This document shows, in pieces, positions 48,097-55,782 of a stretch of 64,000 nucleotides of DNA. The position numbers and the translations under genes are program-made. The notes beneath the pieces are model-generated. The model ran no database searches. It was not told the DNA's origin and saw only the letters and a program-made list of their open reading frames with translations. Source of the DNA: Pseudomonas sp. IB20 (GTDB lineage: Bacteria > Pseudomonadota > Gammaproteobacteria > Pseudomonadales > Pseudomonadaceae); NCBI RefSeq assembly GCF_009707325.1, contig NZ_CP046103.1:2899610-2963609 (forward strand), read 5' to 3'. Each line of letters starts with the position of its first letter. Positions within the stretch are counted from its first letter, which is position 1.

Positions 48097-48890
48097 GCCA
48101 ACGCGCGTTGCGCCAGGCGGGCGACTTCAAAGCCAATGGCTGCGCGCTGGCGCTCTCCATCTTCAAGGAACCACGCTGCGGACAGACCTGCATGGGCCAA
48201 CACCCATTGCAGCAGGCGCGGGCGCGCGAGGTTGGCAGCCTGGGCAATCACCTCGACCTGCCGGGTGAAACGCAGCGGGTCGTGGCAGGTCGGCAAATCC
48301 GGGTTGCAGATCAGGTTGGCATAGTCGTAACCGCGCTCGCCGATGACGCGCTTTGGATCAATCGCCAGCCAGCCGCGAGCACCGAAGTCGAGAATATTGT
48401 CGTGATGGATATCACCGTGCAGCACCACGACATCCTGTGGCGCCGCCAACAGTGCACGGGCCATCGCTGCGCAGTCGCGCAACACGCCGCCGTTGTCATC
48501 AGCGGCCGTCCACAAGGACTGGAACCGGGTTTGCAGGGGCACTAACCCTGGCGGCGGCGATGGGCGTGACGCATGCAACCGGGCAACCGTGGCGCAGGCG
48601 ATCTGGCTGGCTTGATCATCCTGCCCATTGAGGGCCATGCGCATCAGGGAGCCTGGGCCGATGGCCCGCTCCATCAGCAACACCGTGTCGTCATGGGCAT
48701 ACACCTGCGCGGCACCCTCGCCCGCCCACCAGCTCATCAGCCGGCCACCGAGTTGCTCTTCAGCGGTGTGCGCCATTTTCAACATTGCCGGCCGGCCTTG
48801 CCAACGCACGGGCAACAGGTGGCTGCCGGGCGTCACCACAGGATCGCCATCAACGGTCAGGTTCCAGGATTGCAGGTAGCGTTCGAACAT
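48078..48890 (-). CDS. APH(6)/streptomycin 6-kinase-like phosphotransferase
   Basis: Kinase-fold protein of 270 residues from MFERYLQSWNLTVDG at 48890. It has the Brenner box HGDIHHDNILDFGARGWLAIDPK (about 168-190), with the catalytic Asp and the metal-binding DP, and an N-terminal lobe with the ATP-site Lys in PAMLKMAHTAEEQ. It resembles the aminoglycoside/hydroxyurea kinase family. Chromosomal members are common in pseudomonads and need not confer clinical resistance; the natural substrate is unknown. The longer frame to 48935 is not family-like. Confidence 0.82.
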   Translation of the reverse strand: MFERYLQSWNLTVDGDPVVTPGSHLLPVRWQGRPAMLKMAHTAEEQLGGRLMSWWAGEGAAQVYAHDDTVLLMERAIGPGSLMRMALNGQDDQASQIACATVARLHASRPSPPPGLVPLQTRFQSLWTAADDNGGVLRDCAAMARALLAAPQDVVVLHGDIHHDNILDFGARGWLAIDPKRVIGERGYDYANLICNPDLPTCHDPLRFTRQVEVIAQAANLARPRLLQWVLAHAGLSAAWFLEDGERQRAAIGFEVARLAQRALAQWPTV

Positions 48891-49095
48891 TCTTGTGACT
48901 CCTCGGTTTTGCCTACAAAAATGACACCCAATCATTTTTGATCAAAAGGTCGACTAATTACGCCTTTTTCCATGTCATTCAAGCCATTGAGAAAAGTTGG
49001 TACAGCCTGTGCAAACGTTTGCGGGACGAACTTGGTAGGCAAGTTCACTGTTGCCCGAGAAATCGGGTCAAACCGCGTACGAATAGGGATTTTCC

Positions 49096-50043
49096 ATGCA
49101 CCTCACCTCAAGGCATCCTGCTTTCTTTGGTGTTTCCTTGCTACTGGCAGCCGTTACGGGAGTACTCAGCGCACCCATTTTGGCGCAGGAGAAACCCGCC
49201 GATGACTCAGCACAGGGCGAAACCCTGGCTCCCGAAGCCAGCCCGACGAAAAAAGGCGTGTATATGTCGGACTGGTTCAACCAGGACCTGACGCTGATCG
49301 GCAGTAAAGACATCAGCTTCGGCCCCAAACCGCAAGATGACGTGTACCTGGAATACGAGTACTTCGGCCGTAAAGGCCCGTTCGAGCTGTACGGCTATAT
49401 CGACGTGCCGAAGATTCTCGGCATCGGTAACAGTAATGACAAGGGCGCATGGGACCATGGCTCGCCGGTATTCATGGAGCACGAGCCGCGTATCTCCATC
49501 GATTACCTGGCCGGTCGCAGCCTGGCTATCGGCCCGTTCAAGGAATGGTATGTGGCGTTTGACTGGATCTACGACCACGGCAGCAACAAATCGAACCGCG
49601 CCAACACCCTGTACAGCGGCTTGGGTACCGACATCGACACCCACTCGCGGGTCAACCTGTCGGCCAACTTCTATGGGCGCTACCAGTGGGAAAACTATGG
49701 CGCGAGCAATGAATACCAGTGGGACGGCTACCGCGCACAAATGAAGTACATCGTGCCCATCGGCAAGTTCGACAACGGTGCTTCGCTGACCTACATCGGC
49801 TTCACCAACTACGATTTCGGCTCGGACCTGCACAAGGACAACCCGGCGCGCACCGCTAATTCCGTGGTGGCCACCAACGTGCTGCTGTACTCGTTCACTC
49901 ACCTGCGCTTCTCCCTGGTCGGCCGTTACTTTCATAACGGCGGCAACTGGGAAGATGGCAGCGAGCTGAATTTCGGCGAAGGCAACTTCCGCGCTCGCTC
50001 CGATGGCTGGGGCTACTACGCCGGTGTCGGCTACCAATTCTGA
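49096..50043 (+). CDS. Tsx-like nucleoside-specific outer-membrane channel
   Basis: Outer-membrane beta-barrel of 315 residues. Signal peptide about 1-31 (ending PILAQ), then a Pro/Thr-rich spacer and the Tsx pattern GVYMSDWFNQDLTLIGSKDISFGPKPQDDVYLEYEYFG (about 51-88), alternating barrel strands, and a C-terminal GYYAGVGYQF ending in Phe, the signal for the Bam machinery. The nucleoside permease gene follows after 14 bp, so they probably work in series across outer membrane and periplasm. Confidence 0.88.
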   Translation: MHLTSRHPAFFGVSLLLAAVTGVLSAPILAQEKPADDSAQGETLAPEASPTKKGVYMSDWFNQDLTLIGSKDISFGPKPQDDVYLEYEYFGRKGPFELYGYIDVPKILGIGNSNDKGAWDHGSPVFMEHEPRISIDYLAGRSLAIGPFKEWYVAFDWIYDHGSNKSNRANTLYSGLGTDIDTHSRVNLSANFYGRYQWENYGASNEYQWDGYRAQMKYIVPIGKFDNGASLTYIGFTNYDFGSDLHKDNPARTANSVVATNVLLYSFTHLRFSLVGRYFHNGGNWEDGSELNFGEGNFRARSDGWGYYAGVGYQF

Positions 50044-50057
50044 TCAAGGAGTATTAG

Positions 50058-51083
50058 ATGAACGTGTTTACTCGTCTCTCGCTGGCTGTCGGCGTGGCTC
50101 TGTTGCCCCACGTGGTATTGGCGGACACCGCGCCGATCAAGCCCAAAGTGATGCTGATCACCATGTTCGCCCCCGAGGCGCAAACCTGGATCGATCGCCT
50201 GGAACTCAAGCAGGAGGTGCGCGTGCCGGGCCTCTCCGCCGAATACCCAGTGATCCGCTGCAACACCCAGGACGTGTGCCTGCTGGTCACCGGCATGGGC
50301 CAGACCAACGCCGCCGCCTCGACCCTCGCCTTGGCGTTGTCGCCCAAGTTTGATTTGCGCCAGAGCTACTTTTTGATCGCCGGGATCGCTGGCATCAGCC
50401 CAAAACACGGCACCATCGGCACCGCCGCCTGGGCGCATTACTTGGTGGAATTCGGCACCCAGTGGGAAATCGATTCGCGTGATGCGCCTAAAGATTGGCC
50501 GACCGGTTACATCGGCATCAATACCAAAGGCCCCAACGAAAAACCGCCGTTGGACTACAAGACCGAAGTGTTTGAGCTCAACCCCAAGCTGCAAGCCAAG
50601 GCGTTTGCCCTGTCGCACAAGGTTGAACTGAGCGAGAGCAAGGAATCCAGCGCCTGGCGCAAACACTACCCGGCCGCCCCGGCCAACCAGCCACCGCAAG
50701 TCACCCGCTGCGACACCCTGGCGGGCAACACCTGGTTCTCCGGCACGCGCCTGAGCGAGCGCGCCGAAGTCTGGACCAAGTTACTCACCGACAACAAAGG
50801 CGAGTACTGCACCACCCAGCAGGAAGACAACTCCACCTACGAAGCCCTGCTGCGCGCCAGCCGCGAAGGCCTGGTGGATATCCAGCGCCTGGCCGTGGTG
50901 CGTGCCGGCTCGGACTTCGACCGGCCGTACCCTGGCTACAGCGAAGTGGACAACTTGCTGAAATACGCCGACCAAGGCGGGTTTGTGCCGGCGCTGGAGA
51001 ACCTGTATCGCACCGGTAATCCGTTGGTTCAAGCGATTCTGAAGAACTGGTCCGCCTGGGAAAAAGGCGTTCCCGAGGCCTGA
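50058..51083 (+). CDS. NUP-family purine nucleoside permease (exported)
   Basis: 341 residues with a signal peptide (about 1-22, ending VVLA). The chain matches the purine nucleoside permease (NUP) family: PKVMLITMFAPEAQTWIDRL (about 29-48), LLVTGMGQTNAAAS and LIAGIAGISPKHGTIGTAAWA. The fold resembles nucleoside phosphorylases, so an enzyme or binding role rather than a true permease is possible. It is co-oriented with the Tsx-like gene (14 bp) and followed by a REPIN. Confidence 0.85.
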   Translation: MNVFTRLSLAVGVALLPHVVLADTAPIKPKVMLITMFAPEAQTWIDRLELKQEVRVPGLSAEYPVIRCNTQDVCLLVTGMGQTNAAASTLALALSPKFDLRQSYFLIAGIAGISPKHGTIGTAAWAHYLVEFGTQWEIDSRDAPKDWPTGYIGINTKGPNEKPPLDYKTEVFELNPKLQAKAFALSHKVELSESKESSAWRKHYPAAPANQPPQVTRCDTLAGNTWFSGTRLSERAEVWTKLLTDNKGEYCTTQQEDNSTYEALLRASREGLVDIQRLAVVRAGSDFDRPYPGYSEVDNLLKYADQGGFVPALENLYRTGNPLVQAILKNWSAWEKGVPEA

Positions 51084-51095
51084 TAAAAGTCAAAA

Positions 51096-51184
51096 TGTGG
51101 GAGCGGGCTTGCCCGCGAATGCGGTATTTCAGTCAACCTTTCTGTGACTGACCCACCGCTTTCGCGAGCAAGCCCGCTCCCACA
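51096..51184. repeat. REPIN after the nucleoside permease gene
   Basis: Inverted REP pair: TGTGGGAGCGGGCTTGCCCG ... CGAGCAAGCCCGCTCCCACA. It is followed by the 3' end of the first DUF6124-type gene. Confidence 0.85.
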
Positions 51185-51205
51185 GTTTTGACCGCGTGAA
51201 AGTCG

Positions 51206-51539
51206 TTATGCCGCCGGATGGGCCACATTCAGAGCCTTATCCACCAACAGTGCACCCCTTCCACATCCGGCAGATGCCCAGCGCGACATTACGTTGCGAG
51301 CCTTCGATTTCAAACGCCATATGGTTGGCAATCTCGCTGATGGACGCCAGGTCCTGGGACGCATTGACCAGCAAGGTTTCCGTGCCCAGATCGGCACGCA
51401 CGCTGAAGAGCCCGTCGGTCGGTTCGGGGATTGGTTTTCCAGGGTTGAGGTAGTGGTTGATCGCGCGGTAGGCCACTTCGTGCAGGGTGCTTGTGTCGAA
51501 GTCTTTTTGGCCGGGGGGATTTGGGCTGTCTTTGATCAT
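51206..51539 (-). pseudogene. DUF3077/DUF6124-type small protein, copy 1 (frameshifted near its end)
   Basis: Starts MIKDSPNPPGQKDFDTSTLHE at 51539 and is nearly identical to copy 2 for about 92 residues. It then loses one base near 51250 and another near 51263, ending in MWKGCTVGG instead of MLEGVQLLVDKALNVAHPAA. The family consists of small helical proteins of unknown function, abundant and multi-copy in Pseudomonas. The two single-base losses could be real decay or sequence errors. Confidence 0.75.
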
Positions 51540-51705
51540 GGTGGAACTCCTGGTAGTGGAGCTGCCATCACTCGCGGTCAAACGAAGTGGGGTGGCAGCT
51601 GAACGCGGGTTGACCGACCGGAACCAGGGATCCGGCATACCCGAAGGTATCCCGCGCACAGCTGCCGCGACACGATACATCAAGCGTAGAAAAAACGCCT
51701 GATAT
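51540..51705 (-). ncRNA. Candidate structured 5' leader RNA, copy 1
   Basis: Upstream of DUF6124 copy 1. From the start codon outwards: a long-range stem (AGCTGCCA 51560-51567 with TGGCAGCT 51593-51600), a UUCG-capped hairpin (ATACC-TTCG-GGTAT on the minus strand, 51637-51650), and a hairpin with an A/T-rich loop (51679-51686 with 51696-51703). Copy 2 keeps the same stems with paired changes. I do not recognise it as a described RNA family. Confidence 0.5.
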
Positions 51706-51872
51706 AGGTCTTGGGTGCTGTAGCGCGCTGGTTTAGTCGGACGGTCAAATCCGGTCACTGAACGGTCAGCGACGGCAGTGAGGTTAGTCAGCCGCCTTCC
51801 GAGCGACAACCTGAAACCCTTGTAGGAAACCTCCGAGCCAAACTCGATCCCAAAGCCCTGTGAAGATCAAAC

Positions 51873-51960
51873 TGTGGGAGCGGGCTTGCCCGCGATGGCG
51901 GCCCATCAGGTAAAAAATTGTTGGCTGACCCACCGCTTCGCGAGCAAGCCCGCTCCCACA
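51873..51960. repeat. REPIN between the two DUF6124 units
   Basis: Same inverted REP pair as at 51096-51184, with a different inner loop that is shared with 52656-52742. It belongs to the roughly 780-bp tandem unit. Confidence 0.85.
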
Positions 51961-51981
51961 GTTTTGACCGCGTGAAAGTCG

Positions 51982-52317
51982 TTATGCCGCCGGATGGGCC
52001 ACATTCAGAGCCTTATCCACCAACAGTTGCACCCCTTCCAGCATCCGGCAGATGCCCAGCGCGACATTACGTTGCGAGCCTTCGATTTCAAACGCCATAT
52101 GGTTGGCAATCTCGCTGATGGACGCCAGGTCCTGGGACGCATTGACCAGCAAGGTTTCCGTGCCCAGATCGGCGCGCACGCTGAAGAGCCCGTCGGTCGG
52201 TTCGGGGATTGGTTTTCCAGGGTTGAGGTAGTGGTTGATCGCGCGGTAGGCCACTTCGTGCAGGGTGCTTGTATCGAAGTCTTTTTGGCCGGGGGGATTT
52301 GGGCTGTCTTTGATCAT
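51982..52317 (-). CDS. DUF3077/DUF6124-type small protein, copy 2 (intact)
   Basis: 111 residues (MIKDSPNPPGQKDFDTSTLHE ... LLVDKALNVAHPAA). It has a disordered Pro/Asp-rich N-terminus (about 1-20) and a helical domain with GLFSVRADLGTETLLVNASQDLASISEIANHMAFEIEG (about 43-80), typical of this Pseudomonas-restricted family of unknown function. GGAGTTCCACC before the ATG supplies the RBS. The gene, its leader and a REPIN form one unit that is tandemly duplicated with copy 1. Confidence 0.78.
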   Translation of the reverse strand: MIKDSPNPPGQKDFDTSTLHEVAYRAINHYLNPGKPIPEPTDGLFSVRADLGTETLLVNASQDLASISEIANHMAFEIEGSQRNVALGICRMLEGVQLLVDKALNVAHPAA

Positions 52318-52490
52318 GGTGGAACTCCGTCGACAAGTTGAGCTGCCAACGCTCGCGGTCAAGCGAGTTAAGGTGGCAGCTGTACGCGGGTTGACCGACC
52401 GGTTGTCAACGAACCCGGCATACCCGAAGGTATCCCGCGCACAACTGCCGCGACACAATACCTCAGGCATAAAAAAAACGCCTGAGATAG
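52318..52490 (-). ncRNA. Candidate structured 5' leader RNA, copy 2
   Basis: Same architecture as 51540-51705: AGCTGCCA (52341-52348) pairs with TGGCAGCT (52374-52381); the UUCG hairpin is at 52420-52433; CTCAGGC/GCCTGAG (52462-52468 with 52480-52486) encloses an A/T-rich loop. The pair that is A-T in copy 1's last hairpin is C-G here, and the next G-U is G-C, which supports a selected RNA structure. Confidence 0.5.
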
Positions 52491-52655
52491 GTACAGGGCG
52501 TAGCGTTTCGTTAACAAGATCGGACGGTCAAATCCGGTCGCTGAATTGGCAGCGACGGCAGTGAGGTTAGTCAGCCGCCTTCCGAGCGACAACCTGAAAC
52601 CCTTGTAGGAAACCTCTGATCGAGAACGCCTCCTGAAACCCAGTGAAGATCAAAC

Positions 52656-52742
52656 TGTGGGAGCGGGCTTGCCGCGAGGCGGCCCATCAGGTAAAAAATT
52701 GTTGGCTGACCCACCGCCATCGCAGGCAAGCCAGCTCCCACA
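52656..52742. repeat. REPIN upstream of DUF6124 copy 2
   Basis: REP pair with arms TGTGGGAGCGGGCTTGCCGC and GCAGGCAAGCCAGCTCCCACA. The right arm is part of the following 158-bp duplication. Confidence 0.8.
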
Positions 52743-53022
52743 GTTTTGACGGTGTTAGGGCAGGGAAATGAGCTTGTCTGCACTGCCTTTGTTCACTTCC
52801 TCATACGGCGCGCCCGCTGCAATTCCAACAGGGCCAAGCCGACCACAGCGTCGTAGTAAGCGCTTGACCCACCGCCATCGCAGGCAAGCCAGCTCCCACA
52901 GTTTTGACGGTGTTAGGGCAGGGAAATGAGCTTGTCTGCACTGCCTTTGTTCACTTCCTCATACGGCGCGCCCGCTGCAATTCCAACAGGGCCAAGCCGA
53001 CCACAGCGTCGTAGTAAGCGCT
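52707..53022. repeat. Exact tandem duplication, two 158-bp units
   Basis: 52707-52864 is repeated at once as 52865-53022. Each unit contains a REP arm and the 3' end of the AraC-type frame (stop included). Apart from this and the REP, 52491-52950 holds no gene. Confidence 0.9.
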
Positions 53023-53388
53023 ATCGCCGTTGTCGCCCTGATCGACCAAGGTCACGATCAGCTCACGCAACAGCCCACCGACTTCAATCATCTGCACCTG
53101 GCTGTCCAACGTCGCCGCCAAAGCCGGGCGCAGGTAGATATTGCGCATCTGCAAGTCGCAGACCACGCGAATGCCGTGCTCCACGCCCGGAGGCAGCCAC
53201 ACCGCGCGTTGCGGCGGTACAACCAAGGCTTCCCGAGGTGTTTCGACCCACATCACGCCGCTCATGGCGTAGAGCAACTGGCCCCAGTCGTGGCTATGGG
53301 GTTCTACGTACAACCCACGCGGGTAGGTGCGCGCCAGGGGTTGCACAGGCACGGCGTGATCACTGAGGTCGGGGGGAGTGAACAGCAC
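52951..53388 (-). pseudogene. AraC-family regulator, sensor domain only (C-terminal DNA-binding part missing)
   Basis: Starting at a GTG (53388; LFTPPDLSDHAVPVQP), about 145 residues of an AraC-type cupin domain: YVEPHSHDWGQLLYAMSGVM, VVPPQRAVWLPPGVEHGI, then LLRELIVTLVDQ. It ends ...LELQRARRMRK at 52951, exactly where full-length relatives (about 260 residues) go on to the helix-turn-helix. The break coincides with the 158-bp tandem duplication, so the 3' half may have been lost in assembly. A longer frame to 53511 overlaps the metallothionein gene and is rejected. Confidence 0.78.
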
Positions 53389-53446
53389 ATCAATCAAGGG
53401 GGAGCGGCCATGGTAATGACCGCCACCCGATAATCCGAGAGGATTT

Positions 53447-53617
53447 TTAGCCGTTGGCGGACTTGGCGCACTCACAGCCCGTCGCCGCTGCGCACGGCTC
53501 ACCATGCGCATGGTGCTCGGCGCAGCCCTGGCAGCAATAGCCCTTACCGTCCTTCATTACCGCGTCGGCGCCGAGTACACATTTGCAGTGTGGGCAGGCA
53601 CAGGTTGTATCTGGCAT
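53447..53617 (-). CDS. Bacterial metallothionein
   Basis: Fifty-six-residue Cys-rich protein beginning MPDTTCACPHCKCVLGADAV. It has ten Cys and three His: CACPHCKC (6-13), YCCQGCAEHHAH (27-38), PC (41-42) and GCEC (47-50), the pattern of the BmtA/SmtA zinc-finger-like metallothioneins. It binds zinc, cadmium or copper in the cytosol. An AGGAGTC sequence precedes the ATG. It is too short for most ORF cut-offs and is easily missed. Confidence 0.92.
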   Translation of the reverse strand: MPDTTCACPHCKCVLGADAVMKDGKGYCCQGCAEHHAHGEPCAAATGCECAKSANG

Positions 53618-53705
53618 GGTTAGACTCCTTTTTCATGGTCGTCCAGGTGTTGCGAACGCAGCACCTTAACCAATGACTCCCGGCAAGGCGCCAAGGTTCA
53701 GCCCG

Positions 53706-54161
53706 TTAATCGGCCTGACGAGTATTGCTGCGGTACATGAACACCAGCGCCAGGGCCAAGCAGAGCATCGCCACGATACGGCTGCCCGACAGTTCGATGG
53801 CCGGGTTACCGAGCCAGCCGAAGTTATCGATCAGCATGCCCATGCCCAACTGCCCGACGATCACCGCGACGGTCGCCACCGCCGTACCGACGATAGGCAC
53901 CGCGCCGACCATCACCATCATGTACACCACGCCAAACAGCGCCCCGGTCAGTTGCCATTTGGGCACATCCAGCAGGCTGACGGCCTGGGCGGGCTCAAAG
54001 AAGAAAATCAGCAGCGCAGTGGTGATCGCGCCCACTGCGAAGGTCAGCAAACTGCTGCGCAACACACCTACAGCCTGGCCCAAGCGACCGTTGATGGCCG
54101 CTTGCACACTCAGCACCGCGCCGGCGGCAATCACCAGCACCAATAACAGAATCAAATTCAT
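53706..54161 (-). CDS. DMT-superfamily transporter, YdcZ (DUF606) type, gene 2 of a pair
   Basis: Inner-membrane protein of 151 residues with about five hydrophobic helices (AVLSVQAAINGRLGQ near the first, GQLGMGMLIDNFGWLG near the fourth). These half-size DMT proteins usually occur as adjacent pairs, as here, and may dimerise. Four bp separate it from its partner. Substrate unknown. Confidence 0.85.
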   Translation of the reverse strand: MNLILLLVLVIAAGAVLSVQAAINGRLGQAVGVLRSSLLTFAVGAITTALLIFFFEPAQAVSLLDVPKWQLTGALFGVVYMMVMVGAVPIVGTAVATVAVIVGQLGMGMLIDNFGWLGNPAIELSGSRIVAMLCLALALVFMYRSNTRQAD

Positions 54162-54165
54162 CGCC

Positions 54166-54654
54166 TTACCCTCGCGCTATCAAAACAAGTGCCGCCACAA
54201 TCAACGCCAGGGCTATCCAGCGCTCGCCATTGACGCGCTTGCGCGCCGTGCCGAACCAGCCAAAATGGTCGATCAACACACTCTTGCCTACCTGGCCCGA
54301 CAGAATCGCGATCATGGTCATGGCGATACCGATATGAGGCGTGGCCAAGGTCAACACCACCACGTACATCGGCCCCAGGAACCCGCCGATCAGCTGCCAG
54401 CGCGGCAGGTCAGTCAGTGCTGGGCCCTTTTGCGGGCCGCTGAACAGCAGCAGCAAAAACAGGATCGCCGTGCCCACGCCAAAGATGCTCAAGGTCGCCC
54501 ACAAGTGGCCCACCTGTACACCCAGCGGCCCGAGCAAACCGGCCTCCACCGACAGGCCCATGCCCGCCAGAATCACCAGCGGCAACAACAGTAGCCGTAG
54601 AAGGTTTTTTTTCGGCGTGGCCTGCGCCACGCCTTCGATTGAACTTGCCTGCAT
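54166..54654 (-). CDS. DMT-superfamily transporter, YdcZ (DUF606) type, gene 1 of a pair
   Basis: 162 residues, five helices, with the same core as its neighbour (GQVGKSVLIDHFGWFG at about 127-142) and a longer N-terminus (MQASSIEGVAQATPKKN). It is divergent from a LysR gene 114 bp away, which probably regulates the pair. Confidence 0.85.
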   Translation of the reverse strand: MQASSIEGVAQATPKKNLLRLLLLPLVILAGMGLSVEAGLLGPLGVQVGHLWATLSIFGVGTAILFLLLLFSGPQKGPALTDLPRWQLIGGFLGPMYVVVLTLATPHIGIAMTMIAILSGQVGKSVLIDHFGWFGTARKRVNGERWIALALIVAALVLIARG

Positions 54655-54768
54655 ACATCACCTGCGCTTCAAGAACTGAACATGGCGCGCATTATCCGGT
54701 GGCCGTGCTGTGCGATAAATGGGAGCATGCGGATAACACCTTTGCGCATTACGCACAGCTTGGAGACC

Positions 54769-55704
54769 ATGATGCAGGGCTTGAATGAATTGAGTTTCAA
54801 GGCGTTGCGCCTGTTTGTCGCCGTGCTGGATCACGGCAGTTTTTCCGAAGTTGCGCGCCGCGAAAGCCTGGCGCCCTCCTCCATTTCTCGGCAGATCCAG
54901 CTGATGGAGCAGGCACTCGGCCAACAGTTGCTGTACCGCCACACCCGCGCCGTCAGCCCTACCGAAGCCGGGCGCCTGCTCGGGCATCACGCGCGCTTGA
55001 TGCTGGAACAACTGGAAACAGCCGGCCAAGCCTTGCAGGAACAGGAAAGCGAACCCAGCGGCCTGGTGCGCATCAATGCGCCGATGGTGTTCGGCCAGCG
55101 CCACCTGTCACCGTGGCTGGGCGCGTTGTGTCGGCGCTACCCCAAGTTGCAACTGGATATCCAGCAAACCGACACCTACGTCGACCCGCTGCAAGACGGC
55201 ACCGACCTGCTGTTTCGCATCGGCGTGCTCAACGACTCGGGCATGCAGGCGCGCATCTTCGCGCCCCAGCGTTTTCGCCTCGCCGCCAGCCCTGCCTACC
55301 TGGCCCGCCATGGCACACCGCGCCACCCCGACGAACTGGTCAACCACCAGTGCCTGGCTTACAAAGGCATCACCGGCCAGCAACGTTGGTTCTTCCGTCG
55401 CGACCAAGGCGACTGGACGCCCTACAGCGTCAAAGGCCCAATCACCGGCAACCACGCCGACACCCTCACCCACGCAGCGGAGCAAGGCCTGGGGCTGGTG
55501 GTGTTTCCCTCCTGGCTGATCGGCGAAGGCTTGCGCGCAGGCACCTTGCAGGCGGTGCTGACCGAATACGACGTGGCGACAACGCTGGAGCCGCAGCAGA
55601 TTGCCGCGTTGTGGCCGGGCAGCCGACGCCTGTCGCTGAAGGTGCGCACGGTGATTGATTACTTTGTGGAGTGTTTTGGGACGGTGCCTTATTGGGACAG
55701 ATGA
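54769..55704 (+). CDS. LysR-family transcriptional regulator
   Basis: 311 residues. The ATG at 54769 (MMQGLNELSFKALRLFVAVLD) is chosen because the HTH begins directly after it (about 8-65: FVAVLDHGSFSEVARRESLAPSSISRQIQLMEQALGQQLLYRHTR). Effector domain about 92-295. The extra 29 codons upstream cross the divergent promoter. Likely regulates the adjacent YdcZ pair. Confidence 0.92.
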   Translation: MMQGLNELSFKALRLFVAVLDHGSFSEVARRESLAPSSISRQIQLMEQALGQQLLYRHTRAVSPTEAGRLLGHHARLMLEQLETAGQALQEQESEPSGLVRINAPMVFGQRHLSPWLGALCRRYPKLQLDIQQTDTYVDPLQDGTDLLFRIGVLNDSGMQARIFAPQRFRLAASPAYLARHGTPRHPDELVNHQCLAYKGITGQQRWFFRRDQGDWTPYSVKGPITGNHADTLTHAAEQGLGLVVFPSWLIGEGLRAGTLQAVLTEYDVATTLEPQQIAALWPGSRRLSLKVRTVIDYFVECFGTVPYWDR

Positions 55705-55782
55705 GCGGTCTCGATCACTCTGAACAGCGGGTGTCAGGTAAAAAAGCTTGTGTTGAGGGCGCCTTTTGACCTGAACATCCGA

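Noticed and set aside
51206..52317. Idea that the DUF6124 tandem is only an assembly duplication like the 150-158-bp ones
   Set aside because: The two units differ at many positions in the leaders, with compensatory changes, and are about 780 bp long; this looks like a real old duplication.
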